A program made the translations under genes and the position numbers. The notes beneath the pieces are model-generated. The model did no database searches. It was not told the DNA's origin and saw only the letters and a program-made list of their open reading frames with translations. Below, piece after piece: positions 11,601 to 24,722 of a stretch of DNA of 64,000 nt; position 1 is the stretch's first letter; every line of letters starts with the position of its first letter. Where the stretch lies: contig JAYKKT010000047.1 of the NCBI GenBank assembly GCA_036023115.1, positions 2,844,501 through 2,908,500 on the forward strand, read 5' to 3'. Origin of the DNA: Brasenia schreberi (lineage: Eukaryota; Streptophyta; Magnoliopsida; Nymphaeales; Cabombaceae).

Positions 11601-14395
11601 AAAAAACTTTTCTGTATTTCATCAGTTTTAGGGGTAACAAACCTGCATCCCGTGATGCAAAGAGGGCGACCACAAAGGTGCTACTTAGATTCCTTTTTTC
11701 GAGAGAAATCCAAAGCTTTGTTGGATCGTCAAGAAAAATGCCATGTAGCGGCTGATACTGGTGATTTAGAAATATATTCTCATTGCTGCCATCCGTTAAC
11801 CTATCTGAATTTATTTGCTATTAGCTTTTACTAGGTTTGGATACTATCATTTAATGTTTCCATTGCTTTTACTTGCGTCATGGCTTCATCATTTCTACAT
11901 GTTCACTTTATTATTTACTAAAAAGATGCTTGGCATTGAGTACTAACTGATTTAAAGAAGTAAAGTTCTCTTATGATAGCTGTCCTTTCCATGCCAGGTT
12001 TAGCTTTATAGTACTAGATATACAGGTTGTGTAGAGTAGGGTTAAGCGTTTTTCACTTTTCTTGGGTCTTCCAGAGAAAAGGATTCTTTGTTGGATTGTA
12101 TTTATATTATTATGGTTTCTACAATTTCAGAATTTGATAGTGCTGGAAGAGGTGTATTGGCTATTGAAGACCTTAATATTGGAGACTGCGCTTTGGAGAT
12201 TCCTCAATCTATTATCATCAGCGAACAACTTGTTAATGAGTCAATTATGGTATGTTTTATTCTTGTGACGACTTATTTGCTTCAATACTTTCATAAATGC
12301 CGATTTATGTCTAAAATATTCATAGCTTTAGATATCTATGTCATCAGCGTCAGCATCTTTCACGAATGTATACATGATTGACAGCCATAAAAAAAAAACA
12401 TGATCATCATCATGAGGTTTAATTTCTGTGGATAAATCATAACTTTTTCTTTCCAATATCATTCCTGTCTTCATTTTCATCATATGTATGATGGGCATCA
12501 TGGCCATCAACTCTGTCTGCTTGACCTTCAATGTTCCTGAGCACATAATCATCACCATCAGCCATCATCATCGTTATCACTACCCTATCACTACCATGAT
12601 GTTTATAAATGAAATGTAATTATAACCACCCTTGCCATCAAGTAAGAATGTATCATTGTCAATTCTGTTGCCATATCCCATCCATTTTAGGTTATACCTG
12701 TGCCAACAAGCTTCCTTGTTGAAACATTGTAGAGAACTACTGGGGTTGTGTATGATCTTTATTATTAAATTGTATTGGTAATTCACATTTCCTTTCGTTA
12801 CAACTAAATTGAATTAATGTACTATCAAATAGTAATAAATAAGCAGTCTTGTTTTGCTTTCTAATTCAATGGTTAAAAATAAATTATCACTTTGGGTTTG
12901 GGCATTTCAGGGTACTAATCGTTATCATTTTCCAAATTGTAGTTTAATATATTGAATAAGATGGATGGCATATCATCTGAGACGATGGTGTTGTTATGGA
13001 GTATGTCAGAGAGACATAATCCTGCTTCCAAATTCAAGGCCTACTTTGACACATTGCCAAAGGACTTCAATACTGGTAAGAGACATTGAAAAGTTTATTT
13101 TCATGATCTTATACATCTTATTGGCAAAAGTGCAAATGCAATTGTCATCTAACTTGCTCATTACACTATTCGACATGCATAAACATACATAATTTATAAC
13201 TAGTAGATAACAGGTTACAGAACCCCGTTGCATGTTAAGTCGCATATTCTGCATCATACTTTGGAATTTGGATGACAAATGCATTTGCATTTAGCATATT
13301 GCTAATACAATTTAGACACTGGAATTTTTGGCTCTATACTTTATCCAGTTTTAGTTATTCATCTCGCAAGTAAGACATGGAAGTTCTGTGCAAATTATGC
13401 TTGATTTGCTTTTGGATACCCTCAGATGTTTGCTTCTCTATTGAAGCGCATTATGGTTATGCATTTCAAAGAAATTTCAGTATAGGGAATTATCATCTTC
13501 AAGCTGGATTTTACTCATTTTTGCTTTAAATACAGTCCAAATGTTTCCATTTTGGAGTCTATCTTTTGTGCGGCTGTGACTCAAAAGGATTTCCCCTTAA
13601 ATGAAACGGATCTCTTTATTTTGCCCTTTTCCCTTTACATGAATAAGATTTAACTGATCTTCCTTCAGGGCTAAGTTTTGGACTGGATGCTCTTGCCGCA
13701 TTAGAAGGAACGCTGCTTCTTGAGGAGATCCTTCAAGCAAGAGAGGTCCTTCCCGGTGTTCTCTTTTGTTTTTGAACTTCTTCAATATTGCCTGATCCTC
13801 ACGTTGGCCTTTTTCTTTCAGCACCTGAGGAAGCAATATGATGAATTATGCCCTCCATTATGCGCCAGTTATCCTCATATATTTATGCCTGAAATTTATA
13901 CTTGGGATCACTTTCTATGGGCGTGCGAGCTTTGGTACTCTAATAGTATGAAAGTTGTTTTTGCTGATGGGAAAACAAGGACGTGTTTGGTACCTGTTGC
14001 AGGATTCCTCAATCACTCGGTATCTTAGTTGCAACTTGCATTGTTACCATAGAGTTCCAATTTTATGTGTGCGTGTGTATCCTGTTACCAACGTTTGCGA
14101 TACTCTGATGCTGCTTTGTACAGAAAAATATAAAGAGTTCCAGTTATTCCTTCCACATTATAACAGTTTTGCTTTATGTCTATGCACTGCAGTTATGGCC
14201 ACACGTATTGCATTACGGTAAGATCGATGCAGAATCAGGAATGTTGAAGTTCTGTACCTCAAGGCCATGCAAACGTGGGAAAGAATGCTATTTAAGCTAT
14301 GGGACCTTTTCTAGCTCTCATTTAGTCAACTTCTATGGTTTTTTAGCGAAAGGAGACAATCCCTATGACATAATTCCACTGGGTAATGCTCATTC

Positions 14396-14451
<56 letters not shown>

Positions 14452-15302
14452 TTCGTATCTGATTCATATCCATTCTCCTTTCTCTCAGATATAGATACTC
14501 CGCAAGTTGATGTTGGTATGAACTGGAGCACGCATATGGTTCGTGGAACATGGCTTTCTAGATCAAAAAAGCCTAATTATGGGCTACCGTCTCCCCTGCT
14601 GCTGCATCTGCGCTATGCTATGTCACAGAATGAGCCAGATTCTTCACCAACACAGACGCTTGGAGAGGAGCAGGTGAAAGCTAATATATGGCCATCTCCT
14701 CAGTACATTTATTTCCTTGATGGTTGCCATACGCATCCTATATTCTTTCACCAAGATATATTGTCTTTCATAAACGATGTCCATGATGCAATAAAAGATG
14801 ATCTTTGTGTGTTGAATTGTCAGGCGAAGTAGGAGTGTGTAGTTAACTACCCCTGGATTCTTAAAGAGGCCCCTGTTGCATGTTCCTTTGCCATGAATCA
14901 AACTAGAGCTCTATTGTTTTCCTTTTGTATATGCGCTCATATGATAACTGCTCCTCGTCGCAGAAAAGTCTGGATATTGAAAGGGCCGTGCTGGAAACGA
15001 TCATTTCTATCTTCAGTCCCATGATGGAGGCACTTGCTGGAGTGGATGATCTCCAAAGGTATAAGATTCCCATTAAGGTGCATGCACTTCTGTGGTTGAA
15101 CGACCAAAACCGGACGAAAATTGCAATATATTGATTTTTCTCTCCTGAGCAAGTCATTGATTTCTTTATCAGGGAAGCAACTAGCTGGGATGTGAGGCTG
15201 GCATTGGATTTCAAGGATTTACAAAGGAGAATCGTCTCATCTGTTCTGGACTCATGTTCAACTGCGCTGCAAAAGTTGGATTCCTCTGATCCAAGCTATT
15301 AG
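5606..15302 (+). CDS. SET-domain protein-lysine methyltransferase (LSMT/SETD3 class), 12 exons
   Basis: Proposed exons: 5606-5617, 6155-6259, 9795-9923, 10040-10328, 12131-12249, 12943-13075, 13669-13745, 13822-14019, 14193-14382, 14489-14673, 14964-15058, 15173-15302. Phases agree throughout and give 553 aa. Class members transfer methyl groups from S-adenosylmethionine to protein lysine or histidine; the substrate here cannot be read. Residues ~175-210 (LQIAEFDSAGRGVLAIEDLN) start the SET fold, GFLNHS at ~349-354 is the NHS motif, and ECYLSYG at ~385-391 carries the SET Tyr. Residues ~430-553 fit the Rubis-subs-bind helical domain. The order resembles Arabidopsis At2g18850 from memory. The four-residue first exon is the weakest call; Met at 6146 is an alternative start. 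Intron 2 (3.5 kb) holds an hAT element. No broken exon, so likely functional. Confidence 0.85.
6952..9471 (-). mobile_element. hAT transposon in SET intron 2, with perfect 8-bp duplication
   Basis: Element 6960-9463 (2504 bp) is flanked by ATTTTAAG at 6952-6959 and 9464-9471. The ends are GAGTGTTATTGTATCATATC and, read inward from the right, CAGTGTTATCTATATCATC; the family end is probably CAGTGTTRTC. Sub-terminal parts contain GTATCGTATCG-like repeats, also seen in the larger element at 34.7-39.9 kb. Minus-strand remnants (8337-8555) read TECCQDITKFIYNHVFILCM and ATRFATNFLSIHNIVKQK, matching the DUF659/hAT transposase region. Many stops and frameshifts, so non-autonomous. It lies antisense within the host gene. 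Confidence 0.85.
14398..14451 (+). repeat. (GA)n microsatellite at the start of SET intron 9
   Basis: A nearly pure GA run begins 15 bases after the donor at 14383 and fills half of a 106-bp intron. The CT-rich acceptor follows directly. Confidence 0.9.
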
Positions 15303-15731
15303 TAAGACTGGTAATCCTAATCTACATGGTTGCTTGGAATGATCAGAACAAAAGTTTAAAAAGTTCTGCCTCATGCGTGGTCCAGTGTCTCCGAATACCA
15401 ACCAGTGCCAGGGGCCTACCGTTTCATCATTGGCAAAGAGTTTTATCAAGAGAATGTATCATGCGTTTCATAGTCAACCGAGTAAAATGCCTCCTCCCTT
15501 ATCTTTGATTTCAAGGAAAATGAAGAAGCCGCCCCTTGAAATCATCCATTTTTTAAACCATTTAATACTAAATGGAACCAAATTGAAGTTCCCATCAATT
15601 AGAATTGAACTTGGGATCTCCTTGGCCTCTGTTTTTGAAGTTACGATAACGGTGCCTATTGCTCCTCAAAAGGGGTAGTGTGATACCAAGGTAGTTGTCA
15701 TAACGAGAACTTCTTGCAGTTTATGTATTTC

Positions 15732-15737
15732 AATAAA
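15732..15737 (+). terminator. Candidate polyadenylation signal of the SET gene
   Basis: AATAAA about 430 bases after the stop codon, in AT-rich sequence. It is the first canonical hexamer I noticed downstream; the true 3' end is unknown. Confidence 0.35.
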
Positions 15738-16479
15738 CAATATATGCTGAAATACAGAAATAAACAAAAAACTGAGAAGAGATACAAGACAATTACAAAG
15801 AGGGGAACCTCTAGAAAAAGCTGAATATGCTGCTTGTATAGATTCAATCTGTCGTAGTTTTTCTAATCTAGACGTTCCATCTGTTCTAGCATGATCCCTT
15901 GACGTTTGATCTTGTCATATTTGGTACGCTTGTGAAAAGCTAGGTTTGCTCAATATGGAAAGAGATGTGACCATCACAATCAGTGCCTGACCAAGAAAAT
16001 TTTCTGGGCCGCGATAAAGTTCTATTGGGTGAAATGCAGGCGAGGCTGTCTACAAGGATTTTCGAAGAATTTTGATTGTTTGCGGCGATCATTCGTTTTG
16101 CCTTTCTTTTCCATATTTCCTGCGAGGCATCCACTCAAGTCCATGAATAGCACCACCACTGATCACAATGAAGGTGCACTGGCTAGATTGGGAAATGCTA
16201 AGGTCTTTGAAGTAAAAATTTTAACCACTTTAGTTGGAACTTGTCTCTAGGAAACGATGTTCAGCCTCAGACGAGTCACTCAGTTGCTTGCTTGTTGGTT
16301 TTCCAGATAAGCCGTAGTTTAAAAATGAGAACCAAAGTAAATCTTGAGTGTTGAAATAGCGGATATATACTTAAAACAAAGACAAAGCCAGCAGGATAAA
16401 AATTAAGCAAAGTAAGAGTAATCTGTTTTATGTGATAAACACCTCGGGAATAGATAGAAGGTTTTCCTTAGGATTTCTT

Positions 16480-16650
16480 GGACCCCCGCAGGGTGTGATG
16501 GTAGTTGGCTGTTTGATGAAATGCCTGAAGGAAGTGTTGTGGATTTCCATGACGCTGGTTATGCACGGAATTACGCTTGGATCATGCTCAGACTTGTTCA
16601 TTTCGGTTATAATGGGAGGCTGAAGCCTAGCACATGCACACAAGCACGTG
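16480..16650 (+). pseudogene. Possible PPR-protein remnant
   Basis: After a GCAG, one frame reads SWLFDEMPEGSVVDF followed by AGYARN and later GRLKPS. This resembles the plant pentatricopeptide pattern [24 protein letters not shown]...G..P with a few residues missing. It ends where an hAT-like repeat begins. Too short and damaged to be a gene; similarity judged by eye. Confidence 0.3.
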
Positions 16651-16671
16651 CATGGGATCTACCGCTTTGGG

Positions 16672-17304
16672 TAGGGATGGCAATAACTACCAGTCCTGAC
16701 CCGCTCCCACATGGGGTCGGTTCTCGAGAAAAAACTCGCTACAACAAGGCAGAGAGTCAGATATCTGCAAGCAGAATGCATGGCTGGGCAGAAAGGGTTT
16801 AAGGTAGCCCTATCCTGTCCTGTACTGATATATATAAAATCCTTACGTACATGTTTGAACATTCCAAACAATTTCTAACTGTTTGATCAAGGTTGAAATT
16901 TAAATTTAAAAAATAAAATGACATCTTGATACTTTTCAATCGTTATAATTTGTTTTTTTTGTTGATGACCTTAAAAATCGAACGATTGAGATCTTAAATA
17001 GTGATTAGAGCATAGATGAGTGTGCATATTGACTATACTCTTATATTTTTATATATGGTCTCTTCAAATTTAATAATATTTTATATTTCATATGTGACAT
17101 TAACTGATTTTTCTTTTACATATTACTTTTTGTAGGTTGAAATGGGGCAACGTGGAAAAGACAGGTTATACCACAGTGGGTGTAGGGTTTAATCCCCGAG
17201 GCCTGATGGGCAGGGCAAGGTCTAACAGGAGGTTCTCAGTACAGGGCTAGTGATGAGCAGGGTGAAAACCTGTCCTACCCTAACACATTGCTATCTCTAA
17301 CTGT
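16672..17304. mobile_element. hAT-like non-autonomous repeat
   Basis: Left end TAGGGATGGCAATAACTACC; right end, reverse complemented, TAGAGATAGCAATGTGTTAG. Both sub-terminal parts contain GACCCGCTCC/CCCTGTCC-type words and the centre is AT-rich. I could not find a convincing 8-bp duplication. Confidence 0.4.
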
Positions 17305-17479
17305 ACTTTGATCAAGGGATAGATGTTGCTTTCATGAAACAATGTCACTGCGGCGGGTTATACACGATTGGCATTGATGAGATGGCTGACAGTTTCATGT
17401 TCTATTTCACTCCCCTATGGGGTTATTTTCACCTTTCCCTCAACGGTACTACTTTCCTATCTGTCACTCTAGAACATTT

Positions 17480-17880
17480 GGCCTTGCAAGGTGGTCTTTG
17501 CTGATTCACACGGGATTCCACTTGACCATGGTCACTTTGGATTGCAATGATGGGGGACGGAATTCCACTTGAACATGGTCACTTGGTGATGGAGGTGCAA
17601 AACGGGATATGGCGAGAAGCAGCGAACATGCATCTCCAAGATGCACAGAGGTGGTTTGCACCGGCAGGGATACACTCATCAAATTGTTTGTATAACCAGA
17701 CACTTGAATTTCATTTGTATTAGAAATGTGGAGAAGATGAAAAATGCTAGATTGATTTTTGACAGGTCACTCGGTGTTGCTCCCAAACTGACGTAGCAAA
17801 GAGGCCATTCAGATCTTTCATAAAATGCCAGATTGGGTTTTCATCAAGTACCACAAAACTATGTTCTATCAGGCCAACAC
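17480..17880 (+). pseudogene. Possible second piece of PPR remnant
   Basis: Scattered frames such as EKMKNARLIFDRS and AIQIFHKMPDWVF recall PPR repeats (NARxLFDxMP). It also contains a 30-40 bp tandem duplication around GGAATTCCACTTGA.CATGGTCACTT (17514-17585). Stops and shifts throughout. It may be the continuation of the 16.5-kb piece beyond the inserted repeat. Confidence 0.2.
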
Positions 17881-17915
17881 AACTCTAGGAGAACATAAGT
17901 GAAGCCAGAATGCAA

Positions 17916-18480
17916 CAACAACTAAGCCTTTTCTCACTCTAAATGGATTGACTAAATAAGTGGATTGACTAAATGAATTCTTTGTTTCTATATGGATTGA
18001 CTAAATGAATTCTTTGTTTCTATAGAACTCGACCACATGTCATAATAACATTTAACTCAACATAAACTAAGATAAATTTTTTTATCGTTTCTTTCACATT
18101 TTTTTGTGATTTTCTTTTTCTTTTAACATTTTCAACAATTAGTTTCTCCTACTTTCTTATCCCATTTACTTTCTCTACCTTTTTATCCAAACATTTTTTT
18201 ATCATCTTTCATGTTTCAAAACCATTTAAAATAATTTGTTCTTATTTTACCATTTATTAGTATCACTTTTGGTTTGCTTCTAATAACTTCATTATGTATA
18301 TGATCTTTTCTTTTATGATCCTATACTCATCTTCATTTCTATCATGAACATCTGATTAACAACTCAACATAGTGAGTCTATCTTCTCTGTCACATATGCC
18401 AACACTCCACAATAGTCTTACTATATCACTATAAACAAAATCAATGGTTTTACAAGCCTACATTGTCTCAGTCACTGCTC
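17916..18480 (-). mobile_element. Decayed 3' part of an RTE-type LINE
   Basis: Read on the minus strand it ends in GGCTTAGTTGTTG, the 3' tail of plant RTE LINEs, preceded by degenerate counterparts of the C-terminal reverse-transcriptase frame seen better at 60.6-61.0 kb. A 25-bp tandem duplication (TGGATTGACTAAATGAATTC) lies near its tail. Confidence 0.6.
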
Positions 18481-18756
18481 TTTGTAAATGTAATGAAGGA
18501 ACTGCAAGTATTATCCTATTATTACCTCGAATACTTGGTAATCATAAGCGGATATACATAAACAAAATCGACAACCATGAAAGAAAGAATTGGTTTCCCA
18601 TCTGAATTTTAATCTCACAAGAGACAATCCACCCGTTGGAGATTTACACTGTGCGGTTATAATATTTTATAACCCTCTGCTGAAGCTAATCACTGGCATC
18701 AGCCAATTTCAGATATTGGCGAATTAACCAACATCTTGAGGCCTGTCAAAGAGAAA

Positions 18757-21700
18757 TCACCATACATCTCGCTGGTATCTTCCATCGGTTTGCAGCTTCT
18801 TCACCATGCTTTCTGCCTTAGAAGCGTCCAATGATCCCTACAGAACAGGGTTCGGAAACGATCAGTAAAAGCTTGGCCAACAGAGGTTCTTAGATGTCAT
18901 TGTGATAGAAAAGAATTAGATCACGTTTCATAGTTTTAGACAACATACCTGCTCTTGAGCAATAGTATGCAGTGTCCTGTGAACGTCCCTGGCCATGCCT
19001 TTGGCATCACCACAGACATATAGATACCCACCTTCAGAAATCGCAGACCAAATATCTGCCGCCTGTACCACGAGAAGTCTCAGTATACATTATGACGTGA
19101 CAAATTTCCTGGAATTTGAAATGCATATCGTTAATATCCTCTAACCTTCTCCATCATCTTGTGTTGCACATATTCTTTGGCTGGTCCTTCACGAGAAAAA
19201 GCAACAATAAGCTCTGACAAAGCCCCAGATTTCACGAAATTATTCAGCTCATCCTCATAGATAAAATCCTGTACAACACCCAAAAACAGATTGAAAGAAA
19301 ATTAGATGAATCGGATGAGACCAAAAGGAAATTGCTAATAAGAAAAACTCAACCCCCTTCTGGGGTTAAAACCAACAGTAGGAAGATATCGACTAGAAAG
19401 CAGCATCGTTTGGCTCAGATAATTTGAACAATGCCTGCATGCATATGAATAACAAGGGGATGACTATGAATTGCTTAAGCGTTGTTAGAACACAAATTAA
19501 CAGTACCATTTGGCGGTTTCTGCAACCGAAGAAGAGGATGGCTGTCCCAAGTTGTGCACCAGCTTCTTTCAGTGCTGATCGTTCCTGAAATGAACGCATA
19601 CAAATGAATCAAGAGAGATATCACTAGTGTGCTGAACTTCTCCCAGAAGGTTTTCTATGCAGAAAGAGAGAACAAGAAGAGAAAGACACCTGCAAGAACC
19701 CCCTGAAGGGTGCCAATCCAGTTCCAGGTCCCACCATAACAACTGGAATAGAAGGATCTGCAGGTAACCTGAAATTTGACGGCCTTACGAAAATTGGAGC
19801 CCAGCTACAATGATTGCTTTCCTCTAAGGGAGTCGAATGCTACACATGTGAACAAATCAAGGATAATAAATGCAGGGAAAGATAAGGCTACAATGCACGA
19901 AATGAATAACCACATGCAGCCCCACTGAAAGCTCAGAAGAGCTGGAAGACGGTACTGGCAAAACATTAATAAGTACAAGCATGTACCACGCGAACTGGGA
20001 GAAAACAGTCTTAAGAAATATCAAACAGATGTAAATGCTTAAACCTTTACTGGCAAATGCAACTTTCTCTCTTGTCATGCATATGACGTTACCACTACAT
20101 GCACAATGAGAGAGACTAAAGCTAAATATTCTGTTGTCCTTGAAGAAATATAAGTGCAATTAGGCGGAATTGCAGCGGCAGAAAGTAGTATGCTGCTTCC
20201 CTTCCCATGCACAGGCTCAGCAGAAGCAAATAACATGTCAAAACAGAAGTTCAAATTGATATTTACACTGACAACAAGAGATAACAGAATACATCAACTC
20301 ATTTCTGAGATTACGTGAAAGGGTCAATCCAATCTCTACCTTCATCCAAGTTGAACAAACACCTCTGTGGATCCTTCCTGTTGGTGTTGGTCCATGCACT
20401 AGTGCACAGGTTACATGAATCCTCGTTGGGGCCAATCTGCACAAAAACATAAATAATTATCCTCAATGACAAGCAATAAAGGGCTAAATAAATCTAATCT
20501 TCACCTTGGTGAAGATGATATTGAGTAATATCTAGGTTGCAATCGAGGAGCAATTGCCGCAAAGAAAACACCAAGGGGAGGCTTTGCTGATGGGAATTCT
20601 GCCATCACTTCTAGAAGACTTCTGTGGTTGGCCATGACCCACTGTGCATACTCATCCTGTGACAAAAATTGAAAACTGTCAGCATCAAAAGAAAATATAG
20701 ACAAACAATGAAGATAAGAACCTGAAATGAAACGCATAAACCTTTCCAGCAGGAGATGCTAGAAACTTTAGACGTTCAGCTTCATTTGGATCAGATGCAT
20801 GAGTGGCCAAAGCAACCAGAGCAGCCTGGGAAAAATGGAAACAGTTTACAGGAGAATAATGAATGAGAATAAGATTCACAAATAGCTGTCATGATTATAC
20901 ACTCAAATATAATGTTCACCTTCTTGGGAGGATTCAAAAGATCAGCATAACGAGCAAGTGCAGTTTTTAAGGTGCAGGGAGATGGGAAAGGTGGTGGTAA
21001 TGAACTTCCACTTAAGGGTGCACCATCCTCTTTGTCAGAATGAATTGAGAAGAGTGTTTCTGATGCATATCCCAGTAACTTCGTTGCCTGCTCCACAGTC
21101 TCGTTATGATTCTCAGCATATACACCAACATGGTCTCCTGTTTCATATCTGGGGAATGTAGCAGGCTAAATAAGCATGAAACATATCAAGCGAGTGAGCA
21201 ACAAAATAGACATGGGACAAAATATTGGACCCGATAACACATAAGTAAATAGCACATAACTTAGACATTAAAATGGTGGTTAACTCGGAGTTTGTGGGAA
21301 CCAAAAAGATGGATCTTCAACTGCAAGATCACCTAATAGAAAAGACTAAAAAAGGTACTTGCTCATTGTGAATGAAAACGTAGAGGCTTACATCAATCCA
21401 GTGCCAACAATGTCAAACTCAAGATGTATGCAAGAACGATCAGAAGCTGGTTGGTGGAGTTCTCTTTGTACAGCTACGTTTGCTCTGGAAGTAGAAAAGG
21501 CAGAACACCACACCATTAAGACCCACGTTATGAAACAGAACAAGTTCAAGAATCAAACCAATGAAGATATAGGCTTACCTGCAAGGATGATGAATGTCAT
21601 GGACAGCATGTCCGTTAGCAAAACTGAGGTTCTTCTCCACTCTTGGAGAAGAGTCAGGGTCGAGAAACACTACACGATATTCTGGAACAGCTGCAGTGTA

Positions 21701-24524
21701 AGGGGTAGAAACTACTGGGCCATCATCTTCATCACAAAGTAACCGGTCAAGCTCAGGCCAGACAAGCTCTTTCCTGAAAGATCAAAAGGAATGTCATACC
21801 GTTTAATTAACAAGAGCAGCACTTCCAATCGATCTCTTCTTCAAAGCAAGTCATCAATAACAACTTTAAGACAGTAAAACAGAGAAGTGAGAGTAGTCTG
21901 GAAAGTCCCATGTACCATGCAGAAAAATCATCCTCGATGCATTGATCATCATCACCCAAACCAACCGGCACAAGGCGCTTTGCACCTAAGGCAAGACGAG
22001 AAAATGATTGTAAGGAACACCAACATAGTCCAGGGAACTCCAAGATACAGATTGCCAATATCCATTATCCTATCCACAGAAAGATTCTTGCCACTCCTAA
22101 AGAAGAAAACCAGAGAATTTCACCATGGTGTTGGAAAAATCTGCCCATGAAACGGACTTGATGATTCTAGAGACAACTTTTTACAAAGAAGCTTGGTTTA
22201 CATGCTTAGAACTTTTAGTAAACAAAAATGGCAAGATAACATAACGATGAACCGGCAGCTTATGTAATTTACAAAACCATGCACGTGAGAATAATCAACC
22301 CAAACCTAGTGGTATAAAATTGTTAAAGGGACACAGACACCCTAAAAAAATACTAGAATCTACATAAAGTACATGCCCAGGTATTTGCCAAATTGAAATT
22401 TATCCTCAATATCTAGACAACTAAAAGCAAAAACCTTTTTTAGTTACAAAAAGTTTAAACTTTGAGCTCCACAAGACAATTAAACTGGCACTCTCCAGTG
22501 CATTCCACAATGTTTTCCATCTCAGAAATAGCCATACTAATCTGTAATTTGCTTATAGACTGATACTTGACAATGGATAGTCGCACAGGGTTCAAATTAA
22601 GTGATCGATGATGCATCAGCATCTGAAAGACCCACTTCAAAATGTGAGAAAAGCACTAACGCAGACAATCATAACTGGAACTTAAGTGACTGAAACGCAA
22701 TAAGATCATGTCCGTCGCAAACAATGAATGACTTATCGTCAGCTTAAAGCATGACGTAAAAACTGAAAAAGGAAAAACTCACCCTGTTCTGTTAGCATTT
22801 CATCCACAACCTTAGCTACCTGGTATGTTGAAAAACTCCAGAAATGTATCAAATATATAAAACATCAACAAAACCAACAGTGGAACTCATAAAAACCATT
22901 GACTTGCATAAACAAACCTTATTGAAATGCTCATATTGTCTGTTCCCCAAACCAAATACAGCATATTGAAGATTCTGAATCCAGGGTTCTCTTTCTTTTC
23001 CCTGAACAAGAACCAAAACTTTCAACAAATACCCATGACTGTGGACTATTCAACGAACCTCTCACTTCAAGTAATCTTTGAACTCACCTCCGTAAACCAC
23101 TTGTAAAATCTTGCAGCATTATCCGTTGGTTCTCCATCACCGTATCTTCATCATCATAAAACAATCTCATTAGGAGAAATGTTCTTAGTGCCCTCCCTCC
23201 TTTCCAATAAAACAAGTACAGTATGAACTTACGTTGCCAGCATAAAAAAGGTCAAAGTTTCTTTCTTCAATTTTTCTTCATACTCATCATCATCTGCTGC
23301 ATAATCATCCTACAGATGAAAATTCCAGTTTCAAACATTGTCACACAAAACAAAAAGGTAAATAGTTTGAAATAACCCCAGAAGAACAAAACACAAGCTA
23401 GACGTACCAGATCGACAATTTTAAAAACTGCCTTCTCATATCGGGACTTGGCCTCTTCCACTAGTGTCTGCACCCAAAAACAAAGATGAACATATATATC
23501 CAATTCTTTGGTTTTCCATATCCCAGTACGACCTACACAAAGATGTAATCAAGATATTAGGTCGTTCATCCTTCTTGACAATATTCACCTTTTATCCCTC
23601 GACAACAATCAGGAATAGCTCTTTCTCATTCAAGCTGAGAGCGGATACGTCGTTTTTGTTGATTATACACATTATATTATTATAATTCCTGAGTCCTTAT
23701 AATTATCCCGTGAATCACAGATTCACAATCCACTGTGAGATTGTTCTGGATTCTAGACACCAAAAAAGATGAAAATCTTGAAATTTTAGTGCCAGCAAGT
23801 TGGAATCGCGACAGCATTCGAAAGCAAACGAGCTTAAGACCTGCTAAGATATGTCAAAGTAAATATGAAAAGCACCATCGGAAGCAACAGATTCAACTCC
23901 CAGTGGGGACATCACACATTCCAGTTACTCGCAGAGTAAGTAGGCAACGATGTTATGTAGATACCATTGGTCGAGTACATCTTTCAGTACGTTTTAGAAG
24001 GCCACCATCATCGACGAATCAGCGCATTCGAAACAAAACGTTGACCGCTCCTAAAAATATTAACCTTTTTCTCTCTGTCACCCATTATTGAATTTGACAA
24101 AAAAGAATCCGTATCAAAAGGATGAAACTTTCGATCGGTCCACACATCAAAAGCTTAAAACTTTAAGCGAAAGGAAACCAAAATAAAAAACACAAGCCAA
24201 AAAACGCTTTCTTAAGCAAATATCAGTAGTTACCTTTGCGAACCCCTCGGCCGTGCCCGTCTGCGTCCCGAAGAACACTGTCACCTTTTTCTTTCCCACA
24301 TCAACCTCTAAGTCCTCTACTTTCAACGCCGCCGGCTTCACTACCGCTGTTGTTCCGGTGGCCTTACTGCTGCTTTTAGTCGCCGATTTCCTCCACAGAA
24401 AGATAAACATAAATCCTACCAAGACGGCCATCGACGTCGTGAGGATCGCCAGAATCTTGGGATCATTGCTAAGTCTCCGAACGGAGTCCGTCAAATCCGC
24501 TCCACCGGAGAAAATCGCTGACAT
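18757..24524 (-). CDS. CPR: NADPH-cytochrome P450 reductase, 18 exons
   Basis: Transfers electrons from NADPH through FAD and FMN to ER cytochromes P450. Exons in transcript order: 24524-24234, 23467-23408, 23309-23233, 23145-23088, 23001-22918, 22819-22783, 21985-21916, 21773-21579, 21484-21392, 21148-20920, 20825-20742, 20656-20505, 20436-20340, 19839-19690, 19584-19507, 19268-19146, 19062-18949, 18837-18757. All phases join, giving 690 aa (usual plant length 690-715). Seen: membrane anchor ~24-44 ([21 protein letters not shown]); FMN motif [14 protein letters not shown] ~84-97; [31 protein letters not shown]-binding [11 protein letters not shown] and GVCSTWM; NADPH-binding [21 protein letters not shown] and [15 protein letters not shown]-terminal RDVW. 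No stop or frameshift, so probably functional. The ATG at 24524 is the first in frame; the start is discussed under findings. Confidence 0.95.
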
Positions 24525-24654
24525 TAGATCAATCGGAATGATTTCCAAAAGGCTCTTCAAACTCCCCGATTGAATGACCCCGATCCTGGCCCAACAGAAA
24601 GACCCGGCCTACCGGAAAAACAACCAGCTGACAGCTAAATAAATGGCACGCACA

Positions 24655-24690
24655 CGAGAGACAGAGAGAGAGAGAGAGAGTTACCGAAGA
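24655..24690 (-). promoter_or_regulatory. Leader region of the P450 reductase gene with CT microsatellite
   Basis: On the coding strand a CT run (24661-24682 as GA on the plus strand) lies about 140 bases before the ATG, where a transcript leader would be. CT-rich leaders are common in plant genes. No TATA box is obvious. Confidence 0.35.
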
Positions 24691-24722
24691 ATATCTTCCC
24701 GGCCGGATCAGTGAAGATATTC

